From NCBI GenBank assembly GCA_904419105.1, contig CAJFQR010000008.1, forward strand, positions 1-26,855: a DNA stretch of 26,855 nucleotides, read 5' to 3'. Of this stretch, positions 14,381 to 21,020 are shown in pieces. Both the position numbers and the translations under genes were made by a program. The number at the start of each line of letters is the position of its first letter. The first letter of the stretch is position 1. Below the pieces are notes generated by a model that saw only the letters and a program-made list of their open reading frames with translations, was not told where the DNA came from and ran no database searches. The DNA is from Candidatus Avimicrobium faecavium. Its GTDB lineage: Bacteria > Bacillota > Clostridia > Oscillospirales > Ruminococcaceae.

Positions 14381-14409
14381 TTGGAATTTTGTCGGATGTC
14401 GTGTATAAT
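14381..14409 (+). promoter_or_regulatory. promoter of the YfcC-family transporter gene
   Basis: TTGGAA (14381-14386) and TATAAT (14404-14409) are 17 bases apart, with a leader of about 75 bases that can form a hairpin before the ribosome binding site. Confidence 0.75.
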
Positions 14410-14490
14410 AGGGGTAACGCGAAGCAGCAAGCGGGCCAAGGGTGCAGTCTGTCCGGTCCGCTCTGCCGCATTAAAGGAGAGTGATTACCA

Positions 14491-15924
14491 ATGGCTGCTG
14501 CCACCAAAGAGCCCAAGAAGGTGAAAAAGGGCTTCAAGATGCCCCACCTGTTCTGGATTATGTTTGGTCTGCTGATGCTCAGCAGCATCATGACCTACAT
14601 CATCCCTGCGGGCCAGTTCGCCACCGACCCGGAAACCGGCGCCATCCTCGGCGACCAGTTCAACTACCTGGGCTACCAGACCCCGGTGAGCCCGATCAAG
14701 GTTATGCTGCTGATTATCGACGGTATGACCAACTCGGCCCTTGTCGGCTACTCGGTTATGATCTCCGGCGCGATGGTCGGAATCATCCTGGGCACCGGCG
14801 CCTTTGACGAGTTCATGAACTGGGCCATCTACAAGCTCAAGGACAAGGACGACATCATCCTGGTCGCCGTCATGTTCTGCCTGATGGTCTACCTGGGCGC
14901 CTTCGGCGGAAGCGATGCGCTGATCGCCATCGTACCCGTCGGCGTCATGTTCGCCAAGAAGCTCAAGCTCGACCCGATCTGCGCGATCGGCTGCTCGACC
15001 TATGCCACGCTGATCGGCTTCGGTACCGGCCCCACCAAGCAGGCCACCACCCAGCTGCTGATGGGTGTCCAGATCTACGGCACCTTCTTCACCATGTTCA
15101 TCTCGATGAACATCTTCATGCTGGTGGGTATGTTCTTCCTGCTGCGGTATGTGCGCAAGATCCGCAAGGACCCCACCACCTCCCCGATGTGGAGCGAGGG
15201 CTGGCGTCCCGATGACGGCGCCGTCTCCGCTGCGGAGGAGGCCAACCTGGTCAAGGAGACCAAGCTCTCCGGGCGTACCATTGCCATCCTGATTGTCTAT
15301 CTGGCTCAGTACCTGATTATCGTGCTCTACCCGATGATCACCGGCGACACCTCGCTGACCTTCCCGATGATGATCGCCCTGAGCGTTGCGGTTTCGATCA
15401 TCTGCGGCTTCATCGGCGGCTTCTCCTTTGACAAGATCGGCAACGAGTTCGCCAAGGGCCTTGCCGGCATGGCGTTCGTCGCCTTCGTCATCGGCCTGGC
15501 CAACTGCATGAGCCTGATCCTGACCCAGGGCAATATCCTGCACACCATCGTCCACTTCCTGACCGCTCCGCTGATGGATCTGCCGCGCTCGGTGGCCTCC
15601 GTCGGTATGACGCTGGTCATCTCGATCGTCAACCTGCTGATCCCGTCGGCTTCGTCCAAGGCGGCGATTCTGGTCCCGATTCTGGACCCGGTTGCCCAGG
15701 CGCTGGGCATGATGCCCGAGCTGGCGGTACAGGCCTTCCAGTACGGCGACGGCTTCTCGAACATGGTCTCCCCGATGCTGGGCTGGACCGTAGGTTCCTG
15801 CGTCACCGCCGGCGTGCCCTTCCCGAAGTGGTTCAAGTGGGCCCTGCCGAAGGTTATCGCCTTCCTGCTGCTGGGCTGTGTCATCATGTTCGGCCTGACC
15901 GAATTCGGCTGGCAGCCCTTCTAA
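14491..15924 (+). CDS. YfcC/ArcD-like amino-acid or C4-dicarboxylate carrier family transporter
   Basis: The 477-residue protein has about a dozen hydrophobic segments after a basic N-terminus (KEPKKVKKGFKMPH). Family features include FWIMFGLLMLSSIMTYIIPAG (cut here), GAFGGSDALIAIVPVGVMFA and, near the C-terminus, LLIPSASSKAAILVPIL followed by AVQAFQYGDGFSNMVSP. These place it in the YfcC/DcuC-related group, which includes arginine-ornithine exchangers and other basic amino-acid or peptide carriers. The substrate is not evident. AAAGGAGAG precedes the ATG. Codon choice (more GTT, GGT, CGT, and TCG/TCC mixed) differs from neighbours and resembles that of the malY gene, suggesting high expression. 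The gene is monocistronic with a strong terminator. Confidence 0.88.
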   Translation: MAAATKEPKKVKKGFKMPHLFWIMFGLLMLSSIMTYIIPAGQFATDPETGAILGDQFNYLGYQTPVSPIKVMLLIIDGMTNSALVGYSVMISGAMVGIILGTGAFDEFMNWAIYKLKDKDDIILVAVMFCLMVYLGAFGGSDALIAIVPVGVMFAKKLKLDPICAIGCSTYATLIGFGTGPTKQATTQLLMGVQIYGTFFTMFISMNIFMLVGMFFLLRYVRKIRKDPTTSPMWSEGWRPDDGAVSAAEEANLVKETKLSGRTIAILIVYLAQYLIIVLYPMITGDTSLTFPMMIALSVAVSIICGFIGGFSFDKIGNEFAKGLAGMAFVAFVIGLANCMSLILTQGNILHTIVHFLTAPLMDLPRSVASVGMTLVISIVNLLIPSASSKAAILVPILDPVAQALGMMPELAVQAFQYGDGFSNMVSPMLGWTVGSCVTAGVPFPKWFKWALPKVIAFLLLGCVIMFGLTEFGWQPF

Positions 15925-15952
15925 ACCCTGTCATAAACTGACTGCACCAGTG

Positions 15953-15988
15953 AAAGAGCCTCCGGCCCGGCCGGGGGCTCTTTTGTTG
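15953..15988 (+). terminator. intrinsic terminator of the YfcC-type gene
   Basis: AAAGAGCCTCCGGC and GCCGGGGGCTCTTT pair with one G-T wobble, followed by TTGTTGT. Confidence 0.85.
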
Positions 15989-16009
15989 TCCCGGGGTGAA
16001 AATTCTCCC

Positions 16010-16039
16010 TGTACAGGGCCGGGGGCGGTATGGTATACT
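16010..16039 (+). promoter_or_regulatory. promoter of the aldo-keto reductase gene
   Basis: TATACT (16034-16039) is preceded by TGG, giving an extended -10. A weak -35, TGTACA (16010-16015), lies 18 bases upstream. Confidence 0.55.
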
Positions 16040-16078
16040 GAAATCAACAAATATCCGATCACAGGAGGGGATTTTTTT

Positions 16079-17074
16079 ATGAAATACCAGAAACTCGGAA
16101 AAACCGATCTCTCCGCCTCGGTGGTCTCCTTTGGGGCCTGGGGCATCGGCGGCGGCAGTGTCTGGCCGGATATGAATGTCGGCGTCGGCGAGGTGGAACG
16201 CCTGCTGGATGAGGCCATCGACCTCGGCATCAACTACATCGACACCGCCCCGGTCTACGGCACCGGCCTGAGTGAGGAGCTGCTGGGCAAGGCGCTCAAG
16301 GGCCGCCGGGACAAGTTCCTGGTCCAGACCAAGTGCTCGCTGAACTGGCGGGGCGAGGGGGGCAACTTCCACTACGAGCGGGACGGCGCCACCGTGATGA
16401 ACGACACCAGCGCCAGGGCGGTCCGCCGGGATGTGGAGGATTCGCTGAAGCGGATGGACCTGGACTACCTTGACCTGATCGTGGTGCACTATGTCTGCGG
16501 GAGCTGGCCGGTGGAGGAGACCATGGGCGAGCTGCAGCAGCTGATCAAAGAGGGCAAGATCCGCGCGGTGGGCCTCTCCAACTCGAAGCCGGCGGACCTG
16601 GACGAGTACGAGAAGTACGGCACCGTGGCGCTGGTGCAGGAGCAGTTCAGCCTGCTGGCGCCCTACCACGGGTATGACTACCTGCCGGCGGTGGAGAAGC
16701 ACGGCACCACCTTCCAGGTGTACGGCGCGCTGGAGGAGGGCTTCCTCACGGCGCCGGACTATGTGGACAGAAGCTTCCCCAAGGGCGATGTCCGGGGCAA
16801 GCTGCCGTGGATCCACGAGCCGATCAAGGGGAACATCCACAAGCTGTTCGAGGTGATGGAGCCGCTGACCAAAAAGTACGGCTGCTCCTACTCCAACCTG
16901 GTGCAGGCCTGGACGCTGCGCCAGTATGAGAACCTGAACCTGCTCACCGGCTTCCGGCGGGTGGAGACGATGCGCGACACGGTGAAGTGCCTGGACATCC
17001 GGCTGGAGGACGCCGACCTGGCTCTGCTGAGCGAGGCCGCCAAGCCGGCACAGGTGCGGGAGCTGGACAAGTAA
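16079..17074 (+). CDS. aldo-keto reductase
   Basis: The 331-residue NAD(P)H-dependent oxidoreductase has a TIM-barrel fold. The catalytic tetrad is visible: D55 and Y60 in NYIDTAPVYG, K85 in LVQTK and H137 in LIVVHY. The nucleotide-binding side near the C-terminus has LTGFRRVETMRDTVKCLDI, corresponding to the usual G-x-R-x-x-x-x-x-x-N segment. AGGAGG lies upstream of the ATG. Unlike many clostridial paralogues there is no C-terminal ferredoxin-like cysteine cluster. An insertion around residues 88-108 (NWRGEGGNFHYERDG) resembles that of the YdjG/IolS group. It reduces carbonyls or oxidises sugars in the cytoplasm, but the substrate cannot be specified. It is a single-gene unit. Confidence 0.92.
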   Translation: MKYQKLGKTDLSASVVSFGAWGIGGGSVWPDMNVGVGEVERLLDEAIDLGINYIDTAPVYGTGLSEELLGKALKGRRDKFLVQTKCSLNWRGEGGNFHYERDGATVMNDTSARAVRRDVEDSLKRMDLDYLDLIVVHYVCGSWPVEETMGELQQLIKEGKIRAVGLSNSKPADLDEYEKYGTVALVQEQFSLLAPYHGYDYLPAVEKHGTTFQVYGALEEGFLTAPDYVDRSFPKGDVRGKLPWIHEPIKGNIHKLFEVMEPLTKKYGCSYSNLVQAWTLRQYENLNLLTGFRRVETMRDTVKCLDIRLEDADLALLSEAAKPAQVRELDK

Positions 17075-17085
17075 TCGAAGAAGGC

Positions 17086-17120
17086 AAAAGCGCGGCAGCC
17101 AGGCCGCGCTTTTCTTTTTC
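17086..17120 (+). terminator. intrinsic terminator of the aldo-keto reductase gene
   Basis: AAAAGCGCGGC and GCCGCGCTTTT form a perfect 11-bp stem with loop AGCCAG, followed by CTTTTTC. Confidence 0.92.
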
Positions 17121-17214
17121 TCCCCCTCTCCTTCTCCCCTCGTCCGATTCACCAAACCGCACCGGCTCCCGCTCTCTGTTTTTCACTAATTTGCCCGCAA
17201 ACCCGATCTGGCTA

Positions 17215-17243
17215 TGGAATTTTCCACTGTGTTGTGGTAGAAT
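17215..17243 (+). promoter_or_regulatory. promoter of darA-holB
   Basis: TAGAAT (17238-17243) is preceded by TGG (extended -10). TGGAAT (17215-17220) lies 17 bases upstream as a weak -35. The spacer contains a CCAC/GTGG inverted repeat. Confidence 0.55.
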
Positions 17244-17312
17244 AAAGAAAACAGGGGGACCATCCCCTGCTTCTCTGCCCGGGTCGCCCCCGGCCAAAAG
17301 GAGGTTGTTTTT

Positions 17313-17636
17313 ATGAAACTCATCATCGCCATCGTCTCCAACGATGACAGCAATAAGGTCCAGTCGGAGCTCACCCGCAACGGCTTCTCCATCACCAAGC
17401 TCGCCACCACCGGCGGCTTCCTGATGAGCGGCAACACCACCCTGATCTGCGGTACCCAGGACGAAAAGGTCGATACCGCCATCGAGATCATCGGCAAGTT
17501 CTCCAAAAAGCGCACCCAGATGGTACCCTCTACCGCCAGCTACGGCGTCGGGATGTATACCTCCTTCCCGGTGGAAGTCACCATCGGCGGCGCCACCATC
17601 TTCGTCCTCGATGTCGAGCGGTTTGAAAAGCTCTGA
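17313..17636 (+). CDS. darA: cyclic-di-AMP receptor DarA (YaaQ/PstA), PII-like
   Basis: The 107-residue PII-like signalling protein is trimeric in characterised homologues and binds cyclic di-AMP. Recognisable blocks are MKLIIAIVSNDDSNKVQSEL at the start, ITKLATTGGFLMSGNTTLI (27-45), which contains the ligand-contacting glycine loop, and IGGATIFVLDVERFEKL at the end. The length is the family norm. GGAGG precedes the ATG. The gene neighbours holB and ricT, as yaaQ does in B. subtilis, which supports the assignment. The downstream effector of DarA is not known in most bacteria. Confidence 0.96.
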   Translation: MKLIIAIVSNDDSNKVQSELTRNGFSITKLATTGGFLMSGNTTLICGTQDEKVDTAIEIIGKFSKKRTQMVPSTASYGVGMYTSFPVEVTIGGATIFVLDVERFEKL

Positions 17637-17656
17637 TCCCTTCGGAGATCCTGTCG

Positions 17657-18595
17657 TTGGAAAAATTCTACTATAATCAAACAGCTGAGAAAACGCTCGC
17701 TGCCTTTACCAACGGCGGGCGTTTTCCGCATGCCATCTTATTGGAAGGGCCTGCCGGCAGCGGACGGCGCACCTTTGCCCGGCGGATCGCCGCGGCGCTC
17801 TGCTGCCGGTCGGAGGGGCCCCGGCCCTGCGGGGTCTGTTCCCAGTGCCATAAGGTCCTCACCGGGCAGCACCCGGACATCGAGGAGGTCGGCGGGGACG
17901 GCGGCCGCCGGAGCTTTCACATCGACACCATACGCCGGATCCGCCGGGAGGCCTATATCCGCCCCGGGGAGGCCCCCTGCAAGGTGTATATCCTGCTCAG
18001 CGCCGAGAATATGACCGTCCAGGCTCAAAACGCCCTGCTCAAGATCCTCGAGGAGCCGCCGGCCCAGGCGATGTTCCTGCTGACGGCGGAAAACCGCACG
18101 ATGCTGCTGCCGACAATCCTGTCCCGGGTGCAGGTGCTCCGGCTGGAGAGCCTGACGCCGGCCCAGATCGCCGCCGCCCTGGCGGAGCTGCGCCCGGGGC
18201 TCCCGGAAGGGGACCGGCTCTGGGCGGCACAGCACAGCGAGACCATCGGCGGGGCGCTCTCGCTGCTGGAGGACCCGGACCAGGGCAAGACCGCCCGGCT
18301 GGCGGACCAGGTGTTTGCCCTGCTGGAGGGCGGCAGTGAGTACGAGCTGCTGGCCGCCCTCCACCCGCTGGAGAAGAAGCGGGACGCCCTCGGGGAGCTC
18401 TGCGAGGAGCTGCGCCGCCGGTTCAGCCGGGAACTGGCGGCAGCCGCCGCCGGCGGCGAGGCCCGGTTCTCCGCCCGGCAGCTGACGCTGGCGCTGGATG
18501 CGCTGGACGACCTGCTGACCCGCATCCGGCAGAACGGCAACGCCCTGCTGCTCACCACCCTGCTGGCCGCCCGCCTCAAGGAGGCCATCGGCTGA
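17657..18595 (+). CDS. holB: DNA polymerase III delta-prime subunit
   Basis: The 312-residue clamp-loader subunit starts at a TTG (17657) preceded by GGAG. The AAA+ core is clear: FPHAILLEGPAGSGRRT, then a zinc-binding set of cysteines (C50, C58, C61, C64, with CGVCSQC) and ENMTVQAQNALLKILEEPP (119-137), the most conserved stretch of the family. The P-loop lysine is replaced by arginine (GSGRR), and the usual SRC motif reads SRV (156-158). The first is compatible with delta-prime subunits generally not hydrolysing ATP. The C-terminal helical domain is present. It starts 20 bases after darA and probably shares its transcript. Confidence 0.94.
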   Translation: MEKFYYNQTAEKTLAAFTNGGRFPHAILLEGPAGSGRRTFARRIAAALCCRSEGPRPCGVCSQCHKVLTGQHPDIEEVGGDGGRRSFHIDTIRRIRREAYIRPGEAPCKVYILLSAENMTVQAQNALLKILEEPPAQAMFLLTAENRTMLLPTILSRVQVLRLESLTPAQIAAALAELRPGLPEGDRLWAAQHSETIGGALSLLEDPDQGKTARLADQVFALLEGGSEYELLAALHPLEKKRDALGELCEELRRRFSRELAAAAAGGEARFSARQLTLALDALDDLLTRIRQNGNALLLTTLLAARLKEAIG

Positions 18596-18651
18596 CCGGC
18601 AGCCGTTTTTTGGGGCATCGCTTATTTTTGCAAAATACGATTTTTGATAGA

Positions 18652-18675
18652 GCGCCCCGGTGAAGGACCGGGCGC
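18652..18675 (+). other. hairpin in the ricT leader
   Basis: GCGCCCCGGT and ACCGGGCGC form a stem with one bulged base, about 5 bases ahead of the AGGAGG of ricT. It could modulate translation or be a processing point. No T run follows, so it is not a normal terminator. Confidence 0.4.
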
Positions 18676-18690
18676 AGAGGAGGTTTTTCA

Positions 18691-19518
18691 TTGGCAACTG
18701 TGGTAGGCGTCCGCTTCCAGAAAGTGGGCAAGGTATACTATTTTGACCCGGCGGACGGGGTCTTTTCCTGCGGAGACCGGGTCATCGTCGAAACGGCCCG
18801 GGGCATCGAATGCGGCGAGGTGGCGCTGGCCAACCGGGAGGTGCCGGAGGAAGAGGTGGTCCGCCCGCTGAAATCGGTGATCCGCCGGGCGGATGAGGCG
18901 GACCTGCGCCGGGTGGAGGAAAACCACCGCAAGGAGGAGGCTGCCGCCGCCATCTGTCGGGAGAAGATCCAGAAGCACGGCCTGGAGATGAAGCTGGTGG
19001 ATGTGGAATACACCTTCGACGGCGGGAAGATCCTGTTCTACTTCACGGCGGACGGCCGGGTGGACTTCCGGGAGCTGGTGAAGGATCTGGCGAGCGTGTT
19101 CCGCACGCGGATCGAGCTGCGGCAGATCGGCGTCCGGGACGAGGCGAAGATGCTGGGCGGCCTCGGGATCTGCGGGCGGCCGTTCTGCTGCTCCACCTTC
19201 CTCGGGGACTTCCAGCCGGTATCCATCAAGATGGCGAAGGAGCAGGGCCTGTCGCTGAACCCGACCAAGATCTCCGGGGCCTGCGGGCGGCTGATGTGCT
19301 GCTTAAAGTACGAGCAGGAGGCCTACGAGGATCTGCTCAGGCGCACCCCGCGGGTCGGGGCGGCGGTACAGACGCCGGACGGCGAGGGCACGGTGGTGGA
19401 GGTGAACCTGCTCACCGGGTCGGTGAAGGTGCGCCTGACCGACGGGGACACCGCCAGCGAGAACTACTTCAACCGGGAGGAGCTCCGCCCGGCCCGCCGC
19501 CGCCGGGAAGATCGCTGA
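18691..19518 (+). CDS. ricT: RicT/YaaT PSP1-domain protein
   Basis: The 275-residue protein has the PSP1 domain. In B. subtilis its homologue joins RicA and RicF in the Y-complex, which carries [4Fe-4S] clusters and stimulates RNase Y-dependent mRNA maturation. Cysteine motifs are present at GICGRPFCCSTF (C161, C166, C167) and GACGRLMCCLKYE (C198, C203, C204). The N-terminus VVGVRFQKVGKVYYFDP and the tail with GEGTVVEVNLLTGSVKVRL also fit. The start is a TTG at 18691 behind AGGAGG. The position after holB matches the ancestral Firmicute order. RicA and RicF are not in the window. Confidence 0.95.
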   Translation: MATVVGVRFQKVGKVYYFDPADGVFSCGDRVIVETARGIECGEVALANREVPEEEVVRPLKSVIRRADEADLRRVEENHRKEEAAAAICREKIQKHGLEMKLVDVEYTFDGGKILFYFTADGRVDFRELVKDLASVFRTRIELRQIGVRDEAKMLGGLGICGRPFCCSTFLGDFQPVSIKMAKEQGLSLNPTKISGACGRLMCCLKYEQEAYEDLLRRTPRVGAAVQTPDGEGTVVEVNLLTGSVKVRLTDGDTASENYFNREELRPARRRREDR

Positions 19519-19526
19519 ACAAGAGA

Positions 19527-19567
19527 CAAAACACAGCAAAAGCCGGGAGAAGGGCCCTTCTCCCGGC
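19527..19567 (-). terminator. terminator of the beta-lactamase-fold gene
   Basis: A perfect 26-base palindrome (19542-19567, arms GCCGGGAGAAGGG and its complement) is followed on the minus strand by TTTTGCTGTGTTTTG. Confidence 0.8.
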
Positions 19568-19591
19568 GCCCACCCGCAGATAGACGAAAAT

Positions 19592-19619
19592 CCCCCGGGA
19601 TACCCCGGGGGATTTTTTA
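19592..19619 (+). terminator. terminator of the ricT transcript
   Basis: CCCCCGGG and CCCGGGGG with a short ATAC loop, followed by GATTTTTTAT. Its 20-base core is the same as that of the terminator at 3727-3746. It may work in both directions, as TTTT also follows on the minus strand. Confidence 0.9.
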
Positions 19620-19675
19620 TGCAGCGGCTTCGCCTGTCTGCGGTCTTTTGGCAGCCGGTACGCCTGCCCTTCTTT

Positions 19676-20779
19676 TTACTCCACCACTGCCGGCAGCAGG
19701 TAGTCGATCATCAGATTCCGGGCGGTGTAGCTGTTGCCCGGGGCGCTGGTCAGCACCGTGACCATATCCAGCTCGGGCAGCACGATGATGTACTGTCCGT
19801 ACGCCCCAAAGGCGAAGAAGCTGTCATAGGCGCCCATCTGCCGGATCCACCACTGGTAGCCGTAGCTGCCGGTGCCGTCCCCGTAGCCCATTGCCTGGGT
19901 CGTGGTGGAGGCGCTCACCCAGTCGGCCGGGACCAGCTGCTCCCCTTCCCACTGGCCGCCCTGCAGGAACAGCTGCCCGAACCGGGCCGCATCCCGGGCG
20001 GTCATCGTCAGCCCGTTGCCGGCGTCGGCGATGCCCTGGGGGTCGGTGCCCCATTCGGCACTGGTGATGCCCAGCGGGCCAAACAGCTTTTCCCCGGCGT
20101 AGTCCATCAGCCTGCGGCCGGTGGCCCGCTCAAGGGCCGCGCCGATCAGGTGGGTATTGCCGGTGCTGTAGCAGAACACCGCCCCCGGCTCCGCCACCAT
20201 CTCCCGGGAGAGGATATAGTCCACCCAGTTGTCCGCCGCGCGGAACTCCTCCCAGTTGTGGTAGCCGCTGCCCCACTCATACCACTCCAGCCCCGAGGTC
20301 TGGGTCAGCAGGTCCCGCATGGTAATCGACTGCTTGCGGGTGTCCGCCTGGTCGTTCACCTCCGGCAGGCAGTCGGCCAGCAGGTCGTCTATGCCGTTGA
20401 AGTACCCCTCCTCCAGCGCGATGCCAAACAGCGCGCTGGTCACCGATTTGCTCGCCGAGTGGATCGGGAAGGTGCTGTCCGCATCATAGCCGTCGGCGTA
20501 GTATTCGTCCACGATCACCCCGTCCCGGATGGTCACAGCGGCCTCCACCACGGTGCCCTCCAGCGCCTGGTGAAACCGCTCCAGCGCCGCCGGATCCAGC
20601 CCGTGGTCCGCCGGGTCCTCCACCGCCCACTCAAAGGCCGGTGTCTCCGGCTCGGACGGCGTCTCCGCCGCCGGCGTGCTGCTCTCCGCCCCGTTTCCCT
20701 CTGCCCCCTGGCCGGCGGTGCAGCCGGCCAGCAGCAGCAGCGCCGCCAGGGCGGCGGCCAGGCGTCTGCGATGTCTCAT
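19676..20779 (-). CDS. beta-lactamase-fold serine hydrolase lipoprotein (class C/esterase-like)
   Basis: The 367-residue lipoprotein has lipobox LLAGC (C20) and a Ser/Pro/Glu linker up to about residue 48, so it acts at the cell surface. The catalytic fold shows the SxxK motif HSASKS (nucleophile S108, general base K111), the second motif as YST in CYSTGNTH (Y204), and a C-terminal FGAYGQY in place of the KTG of true penicillin-targeting beta-lactamases. This matches carboxylesterase or 6-aminohexanoate-hydrolase-type relatives more than antibiotic resistance enzymes. The ATG at 20779 follows AAGGAGGA. A TTG two codons earlier is also possible. Its promoter has MerR-type architecture. The substrate is unknown. 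Confidence 0.9.
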   Translation of the reverse strand: MRHRRRLAAALAALLLLAGCTAGQGAEGNGAESSTPAAETPSEPETPAFEWAVEDPADHGLDPAALERFHQALEGTVVEAAVTIRDGVIVDEYYADGYDADSTFPIHSASKSVTSALFGIALEEGYFNGIDDLLADCLPEVNDQADTRKQSITMRDLLTQTSGLEWYEWGSGYHNWEEFRAADNWVDYILSREMVAEPGAVFCYSTGNTHLIGAALERATGRRLMDYAGEKLFGPLGITSAEWGTDPQGIADAGNGLTMTARDAARFGQLFLQGGQWEGEQLVPADWVSASTTTQAMGYGDGTGSYGYQWWIRQMGAYDSFFAFGAYGQYIIVLPELDMVTVLTSAPGNSYTARNLMIDYLLPAVVE

Positions 20780-20895
20780 ATTCAATCCGTCCTCCTTGTA
20801 TTTATTTGTGTCGTTTTTACCATTTGTTATCCCCGTTTTCCCGGCAGGCCCTTCTGCCGGGCGGCGGGGAGGAGGGTTCCCATCTGTCCGCCTTC

Positions 20896-20926
20896 ATCAT
20901 ATAACTTAAAGTTTACTCTAAGTCAA
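20896..20926 (-). promoter_or_regulatory. MerR-type promoter of the serine-hydrolase gene
   Basis: On the minus strand TTGACT (20921-20926) and TATGAT (20896-20901) are separated by 19 bases. The spacer is filled by an imperfect 20-base dyad with half-sites ACTTAGAGT and ACTTTAAGT (20904-20923). The over-long spacer with a central dyad is the hallmark of promoters activated by DNA-distorting MerR-family regulators, and the half-site resembles that of the NmlR/AdhR group. No merR gene is present in the window. Confidence 0.75.
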
Positions 20927-20960
20927 ATGAAATTTTTGTGAACGCCCGGGCCGGTCCCGC

Positions 20961-20989
20961 TTGCCCTGCCCCGCCCCCTCGTGTATAAT
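20961..20989 (+). promoter_or_regulatory. promoter of the Orn/Lys/Arg decarboxylase gene
   Basis: TTGCCC (20961-20966) and TATAAT (20984-20989) are 17 bases apart. The -10 box is flanked by the inverted repeat CCCTCG and CGAGGG, which could be an operator. Confidence 0.7.
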
Positions 20990-21020
20990 CGAGGGAGAAC
21001 CTTTCGGGAGGGACAGACGC

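Larger units (their letters stand above)
14169..14490. other. divergent intergenic region between ferredoxin and YfcC-type transporter
   Basis: About 320 bases hold the ferredoxin promoter (14199-14226), the transporter promoter (14381-14409) and a leader with an 8-bp stem AGCGGGCC/GGTCCGCT. The sequence between 14300 and 14400 is AT-rich. No gene was seen. Confidence 0.6.

Noticed and set aside
3727..19611. Repeated 20-base GC-rich sequence as a mobile repeat
   Set aside because: Both copies are intrinsic terminators with T runs directly after operons, and no identity extends beyond the stems apart from a short A run upstream.
19676..20779. Antibiotic-resistance beta-lactamase
   Set aside because: The K-T-G motif is absent and the second motif is Y-S-T. 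The protein fits surface esterase-like relatives better.
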